From NCBI RefSeq assembly GCF_009720725.1, contig NZ_WNKT01000010.1, positions 1 to 64,000 of the forward strand: a stretch of DNA of 64,000 nt. The letters run 5' to 3'. The position numbers and the translations under genes are program-made. How positions within the stretch are numbered: the stretch's first letter is position 1; each line of letters starts with the position of its first letter. The DNA comes from Allochromatium palmeri (GTDB lineage: Bacteria > Pseudomonadota > Gammaproteobacteria > Chromatiales > Chromatiaceae). The notes under the pieces are model-generated. The model did not search any database. It was not told the origin of the DNA and saw only the letters and a list, made by a program, of their open reading frames with translations. Positions 9,157-17,096 of the stretch are shown here, piece after piece.

Positions 9157-9819
9157 ATGGCGAACGATATCCATGTGACTTGGCACGAGCACCGTGTTTC
9201 GCGCGAAGACCGCGAGCGTCTCAACGGCCATCGCGGCTGTGTGATCTGGCTGACCGGACTGAGCGGCTCAGGCAAGAGCACGCTGGCCAATGTGCTTGAT
9301 CATCTGTTGTCTGAGCGCGGCATCAAGACGGCGGTGCTCGATGGGGACAACGTCCGTCATGGACTCAATGCCAGCACCGGCATGTTGCGTGAAACGCACG
9401 GCGAGGAATTCGCCGCGCGTTTCGGCCTGGGTTTCACCGCCATCGATCGCGAAGAGAACATCCGGCGCATCGGTGCGGTGGCACAGCTCTTCTGCGAGGC
9501 CGGGATCATTGCCCTGACGGCCTTCATCAGTCCCTACCGTATTGATCGTCGACGTGTCAGACAAAGCATGCGCGAGGGCGACTTCATCGAGATTTTCGTC
9601 GATACGCCACTCGATGTGTGCGAACAGCGTGATCCCAAGGGACTCTATAAGAAGGCGCGCGCCGGGGAGCTCAAGCATTTCACCGGTATCGACGATCCCT
9701 ATGAAGCGCCCGAGGCTCCGGAGCTCGTGGTACAGGCCGGCGAGCGCACTCCAGAAGAACTGGCCGATGAGGTCATTGCCTATCTGATCCGTCGCCAGAT
9801 TCTGCCGCCCACGGATTAG
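9157..9819 (+). CDS. cysC: Adenylylsulfate (APS) kinase
   Basis: CysC phosphorylates APS to PAPS with ATP, the second step of assimilatory sulfate activation. Walker A GLSGSGKST is at 34-42, the substrate motif DGDNVRHGLN follows, and IDREENIRRIG is the usual downstream block. Between these two, where typical CysC has only a few residues, there is an insertion of about 15 residues around GMLRETHGEEFAARF, making the protein 220 rather than about 200 residues. It is not linked to a cysN/cysD pair here; the nearest ATP sulfurylase is the oxidative sat gene 5.5 kb away on the other strand. Confidence 0.93.
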   Translation: MANDIHVTWHEHRVSREDRERLNGHRGCVIWLTGLSGSGKSTLANVLDHLLSERGIKTAVLDGDNVRHGLNASTGMLRETHGEEFAARFGLGFTAIDREENIRRIGAVAQLFCEAGIIALTAFISPYRIDRRRVRQSMREGDFIEIFVDTPLDVCEQRDPKGLYKKARAGELKHFTGIDDPYEAPEAPELVVQAGERTPEELADEVIAYLIRRQILPPTD

Positions 9820-9839
9820 AACCCGATACACTGAGCATC

Positions 9840-10355
9840 ATGAAAATCTGCATCGTCTCCGACAGCCATGATCGTGGTCCCATGCTGGCAACGGCCATCG
9901 CGGAAGCCAAGACGCGCGGCGCCGAATACGTCCTGCATTGCGGCGATCTGATCGGTACCAATACCCTGCTGGCCTCGCTCAAGCTGGAGCTGCCGATCCA
10001 TGTGATTCATGGCAACAATCTCGGCGATCCGGTCTCCATCTCGCGCTTAGCCTGTGGTTCCGGGGGGCAGCTCCAGTATCACGGCAACGATGCCGATCTG
10101 ACGCTGGCCGAGCGTCGGATCTTCATGACCCATTATCCGCACATCGGCGAGGCGTTCGCCTGTGCCGGCGATCATGATCTGGTCTGCTGCGGACACAGCC
10201 ATGAGCCGGAGATCCGCTGTCTGGACAACGTCAAGGGCGGCCAGACCTGGCTCGTCAATCCCGGCACCGTGGCTGGTCTCGGTGCGCCGGCGGCGACCTG
10301 GATCTTCGCGGATCTGGCTACGATGACGTTTGAACTCCAGGAACTCGAACGCTAG
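9840..10355 (+). CDS. YfcE/MJ0936-type metallophosphoesterase
   Basis: A small calcineurin-like phosphoesterase of 171 residues with the full metal-ligand series: SDSHDR near residue 7, HCGDLIG near 39, HGNN near 60, and the GHSHEP block near 120. Relatives such as E. coli YfcE hydrolyse phosphodiesters in vitro with manganese; the natural substrate is unknown. It begins 20 bp after cysC, so cotranscription is likely though functional linkage is not established. Confidence 0.88.
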   Translation: MKICIVSDSHDRGPMLATAIAEAKTRGAEYVLHCGDLIGTNTLLASLKLELPIHVIHGNNLGDPVSISRLACGSGGQLQYHGNDADLTLAERRIFMTHYPHIGEAFACAGDHDLVCCGHSHEPEIRCLDNVKGGQTWLVNPGTVAGLGAPAATWIFADLATMTFELQELER

Positions 10356-10377
10356 ATACCCAGGGATTTCCGGGGAC

Positions 10378-10406
10378 TTGACACCGCCTTGCGGCACCCT
10401 GATAGT
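10378..10406 (+). promoter_or_regulatory. Sigma-70-like promoter for the 52-residue gene
   Basis: TTGACA at 10378-10383, a 17-base spacer and GATAGT at 10401-10406 (4 of 6). It lies about 60 bases before the ATG of the small gene. Confidence 0.5.
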
Positions 10407-10466
10407 TCTTCACCGTGTTCTCTGTGATAGACACACTGGCCCATCAATCGTTAAAGGTCACCACTC

Positions 10467-10625
10467 ATGAGCGAACAAAAACCCCGTCCTCAGGTTCCAG
10501 ATGGCCACAGCCGATTCGTCGTGACCCGTCAGAAGCAGCCTAATGACAAGGGATTCGTTGGCTACGATGTCATTTGGGAGTCGTTCCAGAAAGAAGCCAA
10601 GTATCAGACCCCGAAGCGTCCCTAA
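10467..10625 (+). CDS. Small hypothetical protein, 52 residues
   Basis: ATG at 10467 to TAA at 10623-10625. The product is hydrophilic and basic, starts MSEQKPRPQVPDG, has a central GFVGYDVIWESF stretch and no membrane segment or cysteine. Support is the preceding AAGGT Shine-Dalgarno-like run 10 bases before the ATG, a good promoter upstream and a hairpin just after the stop. I recognise no family. Confidence 0.6.
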   Translation: MSEQKPRPQVPDGHSRFVVTRQKQPNDKGFVGYDVIWESFQKEAKYQTPKRP

Positions 10626-10637
10626 ATGCGCGCGCGA

Positions 10638-10664
10638 CCGCGTGAGCCGATAAGGCTCGCGTGG
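10638..10664 (+). terminator. Hairpin after the 52-residue gene
   Basis: Arms 10638-10648 and 10654-10664 form an 11-bp stem with two G-U pairs and a GATAA loop, 12 bases after the stop codon. No clear T-run follows, so termination is only likely. Confidence 0.4.
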
Positions 10665-10707
10665 TGTCCGTCACCCATCCCTTCAAAAGCGGAAAGCCAG
10701 CTTATCG

Positions 10708-11019
10708 ATGAAACTGACACTGGATAGCTCAGCCTTCAACGAGCTGCAAGCCAGGTTCACGGCCGAGATCGTGACCCGGATCAAGATCAAGCTTCAGGAA
10801 GCCGGCGTGGAGCCGGACAAGCTTGAAGACCTCACGGCCGGCATTGCGCTGAGCGTCGCCGGTGTCATCGATGATATCGCAGAGATCGACGCCGATGGCG
10901 TCGAGGTGCATCCCTATCTGACCTTTCGCACCGATGACGAGACGCTCGTGCATTGGGGCGAGAACGCCTATACCTATGAGCAGGTCTATGGCGCGATGAG
11001 AAAGCTGTTTCACGCCTAG
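10708..11019 (+). CDS. Hypothetical protein, 103 residues
   Basis: A soluble acidic protein of 103 residues (MKLTLDSSAFNEL at the start), mostly helical in appearance, with LVHWGENAYTYEQVYG near the C-terminus. There is no signal peptide, membrane segment or recognisable motif. It is convergent with the SlyD-like gene, leaving 45 bp between stops. I cannot assign a function. Confidence 0.65.
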   Translation: MKLTLDSSAFNELQARFTAEIVTRIKIKLQEAGVEPDKLEDLTAGIALSVAGVIDDIAEIDADGVEVHPYLTFRTDDETLVHWGENAYTYEQVYGAMRKLFHA

Positions 11020-11064
11020 CCACAGCGTCCATGACGCCGGAGCGCGCATGGAATCGGGCTGCAC

Positions 11065-11574
11065 TCAGATCGGTTGGGTTGGCAGTCCGCCGAGATCCGG
11101 CCCTCGGTCAACCTGACCGCCCGCCATGATCTCTTCATCCGTCGCCTCGCGCACACTCAACACCTCCAGCTCGAACACGACCTGGCGTTCGCACAGCGGA
11201 TGGTTGCCATCGATCGTCAACGTTTTGTCGTCCATGCGAGTGACAAGAAAGCTTTTGGTCTGGCCCTGGTCGTTCTGCATGAGAATACGCATACCGACTT
11301 CCCGATACTCATCAGGGACGTTTTCGATCGCGTCCGTGAAGACCAGTGACTCGTCCCGGGTGCCATAGAGATCCGTGCAGTCGATCGGCACCGAGATCCG
11401 ATCTCCCGGCTTTTTACCCTCCAGCTCGGCCATGACCCGAGGGTCCAGTACGGCCTGACTACCGTGCACATAGCCGAGCGGAAATTCCACGGTCGTCAAA
11501 ACGTCACCCGTCTTCTGATCGACGATCCGATACGTCAACTCGACAAACGCGTTGTCTTCGATGGTCTGTTTCAT
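11065..11574 (-). CDS. SlyD-like FKBP-type peptidyl-prolyl isomerase
   Basis: A 169-residue protein resembling SlyD: an FKBP-like first half (LTYRIVDQKTGDVL, LEGKKPGDRISV), an insert-in-flap region, and the diagnostic end DGNHPLCERQVVFELEVLSVREATDEEI. SlyD proteins are proline isomerases and chaperones. This one lacks the His/Cys-rich metal-binding tail of E. coli SlyD, ending instead in GLPTQPI. It follows the 116-residue gene by 18 bp on the same strand, so both are likely one unit downstream of the apr operon. Confidence 0.85.
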   Translation of the reverse strand: MKQTIEDNAFVELTYRIVDQKTGDVLTTVEFPLGYVHGSQAVLDPRVMAELEGKKPGDRISVPIDCTDLYGTRDESLVFTDAIENVPDEYREVGMRILMQNDQGQTKSFLVTRMDDKTLTIDGNHPLCERQVVFELEVLSVREATDEEIMAGGQVDRGPDLGGLPTQPI

Positions 11575-11592
11575 CAGTCTTGCTTCTCTGGC

Positions 11593-11943
11593 TCAGAAAA
11601 TCGACGCGGCGAAAATGCGCACTTCACCATTCTCATAGCCGAGCACCAGACGCCCCAGCCACTCACCTTCGCGCGCCGTGCTGCGAACACGATAGAGCGC
11701 CGTTACATGCTCGCCGCGCCGGATGAATCCGAGAAAATCGCGTTCCTCGACGAGATTTCGCGCCAGATCACTGTGCGCGAACTGCTTGCCCATTTCGACT
11801 TCGTTCAAGCCAAGCAACAAATTGTAAGAGAACTTCTTGATGAACTTGCCGTACTGGCCTTTATTGGAGTACTTGACGAGGTCATCCCACATGGGGTGAG
11901 CGATCTCGATGATTTCTTCGTCGGTCAGATCATTGATGTTCAT
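11593..11943 (-). CDS. Hypothetical protein, 116 residues
   Basis: A small soluble protein starting MNINDLTDEEIIEIA, with LGLNEVEMGKQFAHSDLARN in the middle and a C-terminal half (LYRVRSTAREGEWLGRLVLG) that looks like a small beta domain, possibly NTF2/SnoaL-like in shape, though I am not sure. It sits between the terminator behind aprA and the SlyD-like gene. No function can be assigned. Confidence 0.65.
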   Translation of the reverse strand: MNINDLTDEEIIEIAHPMWDDLVKYSNKGQYGKFIKKFSYNLLLGLNEVEMGKQFAHSDLARNLVEERDFLGFIRRGEHVTALYRVRSTAREGEWLGRLVLGYENGEVRIFAASIF

Positions 11944-11987
11944 TCAACAGCGCCATCGATTGTCTTCACACCACAGAGTTCAATCTG

Positions 11988-12022
11988 CAAAAAGACAAGG
12001 GCTCCGGGTGCCCCCAGAGCCC
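11988..12022 (-). terminator. Rho-independent terminator behind aprA
   Basis: On the minus strand, GGGCTC (12022-12017) pairs with GAGCCC (12004-11999), followed by TTGTCTTTTTG. It closes the sat-aprMBA operon about 25 bp after the aprA stop. Confidence 0.85.
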
Positions 12023-12047
12023 ATGCCTTGAGACGAGCCTGATCTTA

Positions 12048-13910
12048 CTACGCCTCGACCAGATGGTAACAGGGCGCCTTTTCCATGGTGTACTCACCCG
12101 TCTCCGGATCACGACGCGAGACCGTCAGCACATGCCAGTTCTCGTCGTCCAGCTTCAGGGCGTCGCCACGGTAGTAGTAGCCCGGCCAGCGGGTCTCCTT
12201 GCGGAACAGGGTGTGCTGCATGACAGCCTCTGAGGTGAGGTGACGATGCTTCAGCTCCCAGGCGCGCAGCAGCTCGTGGATGTTCTCTGCCGCGATCTTT
12301 TCCAGATCCTCTTCCAGGATCTTCATTTTCTTCAGACCGATGTTCAGCAACTTCTCGTTGGTCATGTAGCTGACGGTCACACCACCACAGTACTCGTCCA
12401 TCAACTTTTGCAGGCGATCGAGGCCCTGGCGCGGGTTGATGTAGTTCGGGTTGACCGAACCGGCGGTGATCTCGTTGCGATAGACCCGGTAGTGCTCCAT
12501 CGGCTTGTAGATCTCTTCGCGACGACGCTCGATCTGCGCGTCTGAGACCCGAATGCCTTCGGCCTTGCCGTCGTCGATGTACTTGCAGGCCGCCTTGGCC
12601 GCCAAACGGCCTTCAGTGAAGGAACCGGACGAGAAGGCGTGCGGCGTGCCGCCGGCAGCGTCACCGGCCCCGAACAGCCCCTCGACCGTGGTCATGCGGT
12701 TGTAGCCCCAGAAATACTCGGGCGGCGAGAGATCCTCCGGACCCGAGCACCAGGCGCCGCAACCGGTCGCGTGCGAACCCATGACGTAAGGCTCGGAGGT
12801 GGTCAGCTCGGGGTTCTCATTCTTCGGGTCGACGTCGGTCGCCGCCCAGAGCACGGCCTGGCCGACGGTCATGCCGAGGAAGTTGTGCCAGCCGATCTCT
12901 TCGAGATGCGGATCCTGGAAGGCTTCCATGGTGATCATGTGAATCGGACCGCGACCGGCATTGACCTCGCTGATGAACGCATGGTTGCGCAGACAGGTCG
13001 GGATCGGGCGATGGGTGCGGTGCGAAAGCTCCGGATCCAGATATTCCTTGCCGACCATCTCCTGCAACTGCGGCCACCACTTGGACTCGTACTCTTCGCC
13101 GATACCATTTTGGGTATAGGTCTTGAGATGCAGGAAGTAGGCGCCGACCGGGCCGTAACCGTCCTTGAAACGGGCCAGCACGATCCGGTTCTCCATCTGG
13201 GTCATCTTGGCGCCGGCGCCGATCAGCAGACCATAGGCCGAACCTGAGGACCAGGGCGCATACCAGACGCGGCCCGCGCCCTCGCCGACCGAACGCGGCT
13301 TGTAGATGTTCGAGGCGCCGCCGGCCGCGACGATGACGGCCTTGGACTTGAAGACGTGGTAGTTGCCGGTGCGCACATTGAAGCCGACCGCGCCCGCGAC
13401 CCGGTTGGGCTTGCTTTCGTCCATCAGCAGGTGGGTGACACAGATCCGGTTGAAGACCTCATCGGCCGATTTCTTCGCCGCTTCGGCGACGATCGGCTTG
13501 TAGGACTCACCGTGGATCATGATCTGCCAGCGTCCTTCACGCTGATAGGCGCCGGTCTTGGGGTTGCGCATCAGCGGCAGGCCCCATTCCTCGAACTGAT
13601 GTACGGTCGAGTCAACGTGCCGGGCCATATCGAACAGCAGATCTTCGCGCACCATGCCCATGAGGTCGATGCGCGCGTAACGGACGTGATCTTCCGGGTT
13701 GTTCTCGCCGAAGCGGGTGCCCATGTAGCAGTTGATCGCGTACAGACCCTGAGCCACGGCGCCGGAACGGTCGATGTTGGCTTTTTCGGCGATGACGATC
13801 TTCTTGTCCTTGCCCCAGTAGCGCGCCTCGAAGGCCGCGCCCGTGCCGCCCAGGCCGGCGCCGACGACCAGGATGTCGATCCCGTCTTCGATGATTGTCT
13901 TGTAAGCCAT
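12048..13910 (-). CDS. aprA: Adenylylsulfate reductase alpha subunit
   Basis: AprA is the FAD subunit of dissimilatory APS reductase, here expected to run in the oxidative direction (sulfite plus AMP to APS) in the cytoplasm. The N-terminus has the dinucleotide fold ILVVGAGLGGTGAAFEARYWG; the rest matches the fumarate-reductase-like family, including GRGPIHMITMEAFQDPHLE and SHATGCGAWCSGPED. I start it at the ATG at 13910, overlapping the aprB TGA by one base (TGATG); a GTG nine bases earlier is possible. At 620 residues it is a normal length. It is the last gene of the operon, and AprB supplies electrons through its two 4Fe-4S clusters. Confidence 0.97.
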   Translation of the reverse strand: MAYKTIIEDGIDILVVGAGLGGTGAAFEARYWGKDKKIVIAEKANIDRSGAVAQGLYAINCYMGTRFGENNPEDHVRYARIDLMGMVREDLLFDMARHVDSTVHQFEEWGLPLMRNPKTGAYQREGRWQIMIHGESYKPIVAEAAKKSADEVFNRICVTHLLMDESKPNRVAGAVGFNVRTGNYHVFKSKAVIVAAGGASNIYKPRSVGEGAGRVWYAPWSSGSAYGLLIGAGAKMTQMENRIVLARFKDGYGPVGAYFLHLKTYTQNGIGEEYESKWWPQLQEMVGKEYLDPELSHRTHRPIPTCLRNHAFISEVNAGRGPIHMITMEAFQDPHLEEIGWHNFLGMTVGQAVLWAATDVDPKNENPELTTSEPYVMGSHATGCGAWCSGPEDLSPPEYFWGYNRMTTVEGLFGAGDAAGGTPHAFSSGSFTEGRLAAKAACKYIDDGKAEGIRVSDAQIERRREEIYKPMEHYRVYRNEITAGSVNPNYINPRQGLDRLQKLMDEYCGGVTVSYMTNEKLLNIGLKKMKILEEDLEKIAAENIHELLRAWELKHRHLTSEAVMQHTLFRKETRWPGYYYRGDALKLDDENWHVLTVSRRDPETGEYTMEKAPCYHLVEA

Positions 13911-14392
13911 CAGTAGCACACCCCTTCTTGCATTTTCAGGCCATTGGATTCCAGCGTATGCAGGCCGCCATCATCGAGACGAATGTACTTTGGCTCGTTG
14001 TACAGCAGTTGGCTGTCGCGCATCTCCTGGCTGGGCGCGGGCGCGTCCTTGAGCTGGGGGATGTGCTGGCCCCAGGGCTTGGTAGTGATGGGCGCGAGCA
14101 GCGTCATGTCTTTCTCGCCGTTGCGGAAGATGATCCGCCAGGCGATGACGCCCTTTTCCTCGTCGCGGCGCACGCGCACCGAGTGGCCCAGCGGGGCAAA
14201 GTCGGCGTAACCGCGCACGTCGATCGCGTTGTGCGGACAGGCCTTGACGCAGGAGTAGCACTCCCAGCACATATTGGGTTCGATGTTGTAGGCACGACGG
14301 ATGGTCGTGTCGATGTGCATGATGTCCGACGGGCAGATGTCGACGCATTGGCCGCAACCGTCGCAGCGCGTCATATAGACGAAAGTTGGCAT
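13910..14392 (-). CDS. aprB: Adenylylsulfate reductase beta subunit
   Basis: AprB is the ferredoxin-like electron subunit of APS reductase. Two 4Fe-4S cysteine sets are complete: C10-C13-C16-C20 (CDGCGQC) and C42-C45-C48-C52 (CWECYSC). The C-terminal tail, which in known structures wraps around AprA, is present and the 160-residue length is typical. It sits between aprM and aprA in the A. vinosum order and is translationally coupled to aprA. Confidence 0.97.
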   Translation of the reverse strand: MPTFVYMTRCDGCGQCVDICPSDIMHIDTTIRRAYNIEPNMCWECYSCVKACPHNAIDVRGYADFAPLGHSVRVRRDEEKGVIAWRIIFRNGEKDMTLLAPITTKPWGQHIPQLKDAPAPSQEMRDSQLLYNEPKYIRLDDGGLHTLESNGLKMQEGVCY

Positions 14393-14439
14393 CTTCTGTT
14401 CCTCGTTCTCTCTCTCGACTGGATTCAGCGCATCGAGAT

Positions 14440-15261
14440 TTAGTAATGGTTCGGCGCTTCGCGCTTGATACCCAGGCCCATGTACGGCGGGTTATCGCCC
14501 ATGTACTCCGGGATATCCGGATAGCGCTCCTTGACGAGCGGATCCGTCAATTCGTGCAGCTCGGGCAGCTTGTCGAGCGAGCCGTCGGCCTTGGCGACCT
14601 TCTTCTGGAAGGCGGCGGCGGGCTTGAAGAACATGTGCGCCAGCTTCGACCAGTAGACGGTGCCGAACAGCGTGGTGGCAGCGGCGATGAAGAGCGCAAA
14701 GATGAGCATGGATCCCAGCAGCGACCACGCCAGGGCCAGGGTCGTCGTCAAGAGCAACGAGACGATGAAGAGGTCGGAGAGGTGCACGTCATGCCAGGCG
14801 TGGCCTTCGGAGCGCACATCGACGCGGATCTTGAACCAGAACCAGTAGCCGCCGACGCTGACCATCAGGGCGCCGAGGTGCCAGAGCAGGGGCACGAAAC
14901 CCGAGGTCTCGCCTTCCACGCCGAAGATCAGGATCGCGGTCGTCACCACGAAGGTGACGAAGCCATACATCATGAGCAGGTGGGACTTGCGCCGGTCGGG
15001 ATTCTCGAACTCGCCCGAGGCCAGGACTTCGTTGGCCAGGGTGCTGACGGCGAGGCTCATTTTCTCGGCACTGCCGACTTCGCGCTTGGCCAGTTTCTTG
15101 AGCGACTTGCCTTTTTCGAAGAAATACTGGGCGCTCTTCTTGTGCTTGACGTCGAGCAGGGTACCGCCGATGACCAGAAGGATCATCAACACGACATAGG
15201 CCTGCATCACGCCCGGCGCAATGAACGCCGACAGCTCGACGAAGGGATTGCTGGTAATCAT
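14440..15261 (-). CDS. aprM: AprM, membrane partner of APS reductase
   Basis: A 273-residue integral membrane protein with about five hydrophobic segments (for example AYVVLMILLVIGGTLL near the start and FIVSLLLTTTLALAWSLLG). Its position between sat and aprBA identifies it as AprM, proposed in purple sulfur bacteria to tie APS reductase to the quinone pool. A GGAG lies 10 bases before the ATG. It starts 20 bp after the sat stop and ends 47 bp before aprB. Loop cysteines for its own cluster are not evident. Confidence 0.92.
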   Translation of the reverse strand: MITSNPFVELSAFIAPGVMQAYVVLMILLVIGGTLLDVKHKKSAQYFFEKGKSLKKLAKREVGSAEKMSLAVSTLANEVLASGEFENPDRRKSHLLMMYGFVTFVVTTAILIFGVEGETSGFVPLLWHLGALMVSVGGYWFWFKIRVDVRSEGHAWHDVHLSDLFIVSLLLTTTLALAWSLLGSMLIFALFIAAATTLFGTVYWSKLAHMFFKPAAAFQKKVAKADGSLDKLPELHELTDPLVKERYPDIPEYMGDNPPYMGLGIKREAPNHY

Positions 15262-15281
15262 CTCATTGTGTCTCCGTTGGG

Positions 15282-16475
15282 CTACGACTGAGGGAGTGAC
15301 TGGTAGTAATCCATGAGGATCTGTGCGACCTCGGGACGCGAGAACTCGGGCGGCGGAGCCTCGCCCTGGCCGAGCATCTCGCGGACGCGGGTGCCAGACA
15401 GCAGGATGAAATCCTCTTTGGTGTGATCCGGGACGTCGCGCATCATCACCACCCGGTCGAGCTTCTTCGAATAGGCGGTGTGGTCGGCGCGGAAGATCTC
15501 GATGGCGAGCGCGTCGGCGGGCACGGCGTCATCGAAGATGGTCTGAGCGTCGAAGGGACCGTAGTAATCGCCGACGCCGGCATGATCGCGCCCGATGATG
15601 AAGTGGGTCGCGCCCATGTTCTGGCGGAAATAGGCGTGCAGCACCGCCTCGCGCGGCCCGGCATAGAGCATGTCGAAGCCGTAGCCCGTGACCATCACGG
15701 TGTTGGGCGGAAAGTAGAGTTCGGCCATGGTGCGGATGGCCGCATCGCGCACCGGCGCCGGTATATCGCCCGGCTTGAGCTGACCGAGCAGCATGTGGAT
15801 GACGACGCCATCGGCATTGACCGCCTCCATCGCCATCTTGCACAGCTCCTCGTGCGCACGGTGCATGGGGTTGCGGGTCTGGAAGGCGACGATCTTCTGC
15901 CAGCCGCGTTCCTGGATCTCGTGGCGGATCTCGACAGCGGTGCGGAAGGTGTCGGGGAAGTCGGTCTGGAAGTAGGAGAAGTTGAGAACCTGGATCGGTC
16001 CCGAGATGGCCGTGCGGCCCTGGCTGTTGAAGGTCTGGACGCCTGGGTGCTTCGGGTCCGAGGTGCCGTAGACCTGTTCGGTCATCAGCGCCATCTGCGC
16101 GTCCGAGACCTGTTCCACGGCGGTGACGTCCATGACCGCCAGCACCGGGTGGCCCTCGACGTTCGGGTCGCGCAACGCGATCCGCGTGGCGCCGGCGATG
16201 GCGTCGGCGGATTCGAGCAGGCAGAGCAGCGGCACCGGGAAGAAGCGACCATCGGTCAGGGTCATCGACTGCGCGGCACTGAGCGCGTCGGCCAGGTTCA
16301 TGAACCCTTCGAGCGGGCTGAAATAGCCGGCCCCCAGCATGACGGCATTACCGGCGGCCTGGGAGCTGATAATCACCGACGGCAGCGACTCGGCTTCATG
16401 CGAGAGTCGGTGGTGCTGCTCGGGGTCATAGACGAAACGCGGCTTGAGTTCGTCAGAGCCGACTGGCTTTATCAT
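15282..16475 (-). CDS. sat: Dissimilatory ATP sulfurylase
   Basis: Sat makes ATP and sulfate from APS and pyrophosphate when sulfur compounds are oxidised. The active-site motifs QTRNPMHRAHEE and GRDHAGVGDYYGPFD are intact. The frame is open upstream to 16532, but a GGAGG at 16485-16481 lies 5 bases before the ATG at 16475 and the product then begins MIKPVGSDELKPRF at 397 residues, the length I recall for A. vinosum Sat. It is the first gene of the sat-aprMBA operon. Immediately 5' of the ribosome binding site is a terminator-like hairpin with seven Ts, described separately. Confidence 0.97.
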   Translation of the reverse strand: MIKPVGSDELKPRFVYDPEQHHRLSHEAESLPSVIISSQAAGNAVMLGAGYFSPLEGFMNLADALSAAQSMTLTDGRFFPVPLLCLLESADAIAGATRIALRDPNVEGHPVLAVMDVTAVEQVSDAQMALMTEQVYGTSDPKHPGVQTFNSQGRTAISGPIQVLNFSYFQTDFPDTFRTAVEIRHEIQERGWQKIVAFQTRNPMHRAHEELCKMAMEAVNADGVVIHMLLGQLKPGDIPAPVRDAAIRTMAELYFPPNTVMVTGYGFDMLYAGPREAVLHAYFRQNMGATHFIIGRDHAGVGDYYGPFDAQTIFDDAVPADALAIEIFRADHTAYSKKLDRVVMMRDVPDHTKEDFILLSGTRVREMLGQGEAPPPEFSRPEVAQILMDYYQSLPQS

Positions 16476-16487
16476 CATTTCCTCCGC

Positions 16488-16511
16488 AAAAAAACCCGTC
16501 CTCAGGGCGGG
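16488..16511 (-). terminator. Terminator-like hairpin touching the sat Shine-Dalgarno
   Basis: On the minus strand, CCCGCCC (16511-16505) pairs with GGACGGG (16501-16495) around a TGA loop, followed at once by seven Ts (16494-16488) and then GCGGAGG, the sat ribosome binding site. By form it is a rho-independent terminator, yet no promoter can fit between it and sat. It could be an attenuator or the right-end hairpin of an IS200/IS605-like element. Confidence 0.7.
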
Positions 16512-16865
16512 GAGGGATAGCGACTGCGACATTGCAGCCGCCGAAATGGGTGTAGGCTTTCCACCTGCCAGGCCGCGAGGCTCTGCCCGTAAGCGCCTGG
16601 TGACGGACGACGCCTCGCGGCGTGGTCGCTCCCCTCGCCAATGTGGGCCACCGGCTCCCGCCTGACGGCGGCGATCGAAACCTTTGGCGCTTTACCTTTC
16701 GCCGGCATGATCCCGACCTTTCAGAGCGGCGAACTGAGGAAGCATCCGCCGGTGAGTCTTGGCGACCTGTTGCACACGTAGCCCCTTTCGACCCTCCTGG
16801 TCAAGCGGGCTGAGGCTGGTCAACCCAGCTTGCTCTCACAAGCTCCGGCCTTCAGGCCAGGGTAG
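16512..16865 (-). other. Long GC-rich structured region upstream of sat (candidate leader RNA or IS200/IS605-like remnant)
   Basis: About 350 bases with no convincing gene but dense inverted repeats on the minus strand: AGCTTG/CAAGCT at 16827-16844, GGCC/GGCC at 16847-16858, ACGCC-GCGA-GGCGT with a GNRA-type loop at 16610-16623, and a perfect 10-bp pair 16572-16581 with 16612-16621. The 10-bp pair and the GNRA hairpin share bases and cannot form together. Options are a cis-regulatory leader of sat, or a stand-alone HEARO/omega-RNA-like remnant of an IscB-type element. The family name is inference; the repeats are seen. Confidence 0.5.
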
Positions 16866-16906
16866 TTGACGCACGAACCTCCAACAACAGAGAGTGAAGA
16901 CGCCAC

Positions 16907-16923
16907 CGGATGCTTCGCATCCG
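16907..16923. repeat. Short perfect inverted repeat
   Basis: CGGATGC (16907-16913), TTC loop, GCATCCG (16917-16923). It lies between the proposed sat promoter and the structured region, and would form a hairpin in the leader. Confidence 0.6.
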
Positions 16924-16967
16924 CCTGAGTTCGTAGCCTGAGCGAGGCGATCTCCGTTTGGTTGGTG

Positions 16968-16997
16968 AAAATAGCAGAAAAGCTGCGGTTTTGTGAA
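16968..16997 (-). promoter_or_regulatory. Candidate promoter of the sat-aprMBA operon
   Basis: On the minus strand, TTCACA (16997-16992, 5 of 6), an 18-base spacer and TATTTT (16973-16968, 4 of 6). If used, the sat mRNA has a leader of almost 490 bases that contains all the structures described here. Confidence 0.4.
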
Positions 16998-17096
16998 AGC
17001 TTTTTAGTCGATTCTTATCGACGGGCGTCGTTGGCATGATCAGGCGCTCGGCCTATGTCCGACTCGGGACGTCTGAGGGCACGTTCCGTGCAGCCG

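Noticed and set aside
16502-16708. 68-codon minus-strand frame inside the structured region before sat
   Set aside because: No family resemblance and it lies across the strongest inverted repeats; treated as structured RNA or DNA instead.
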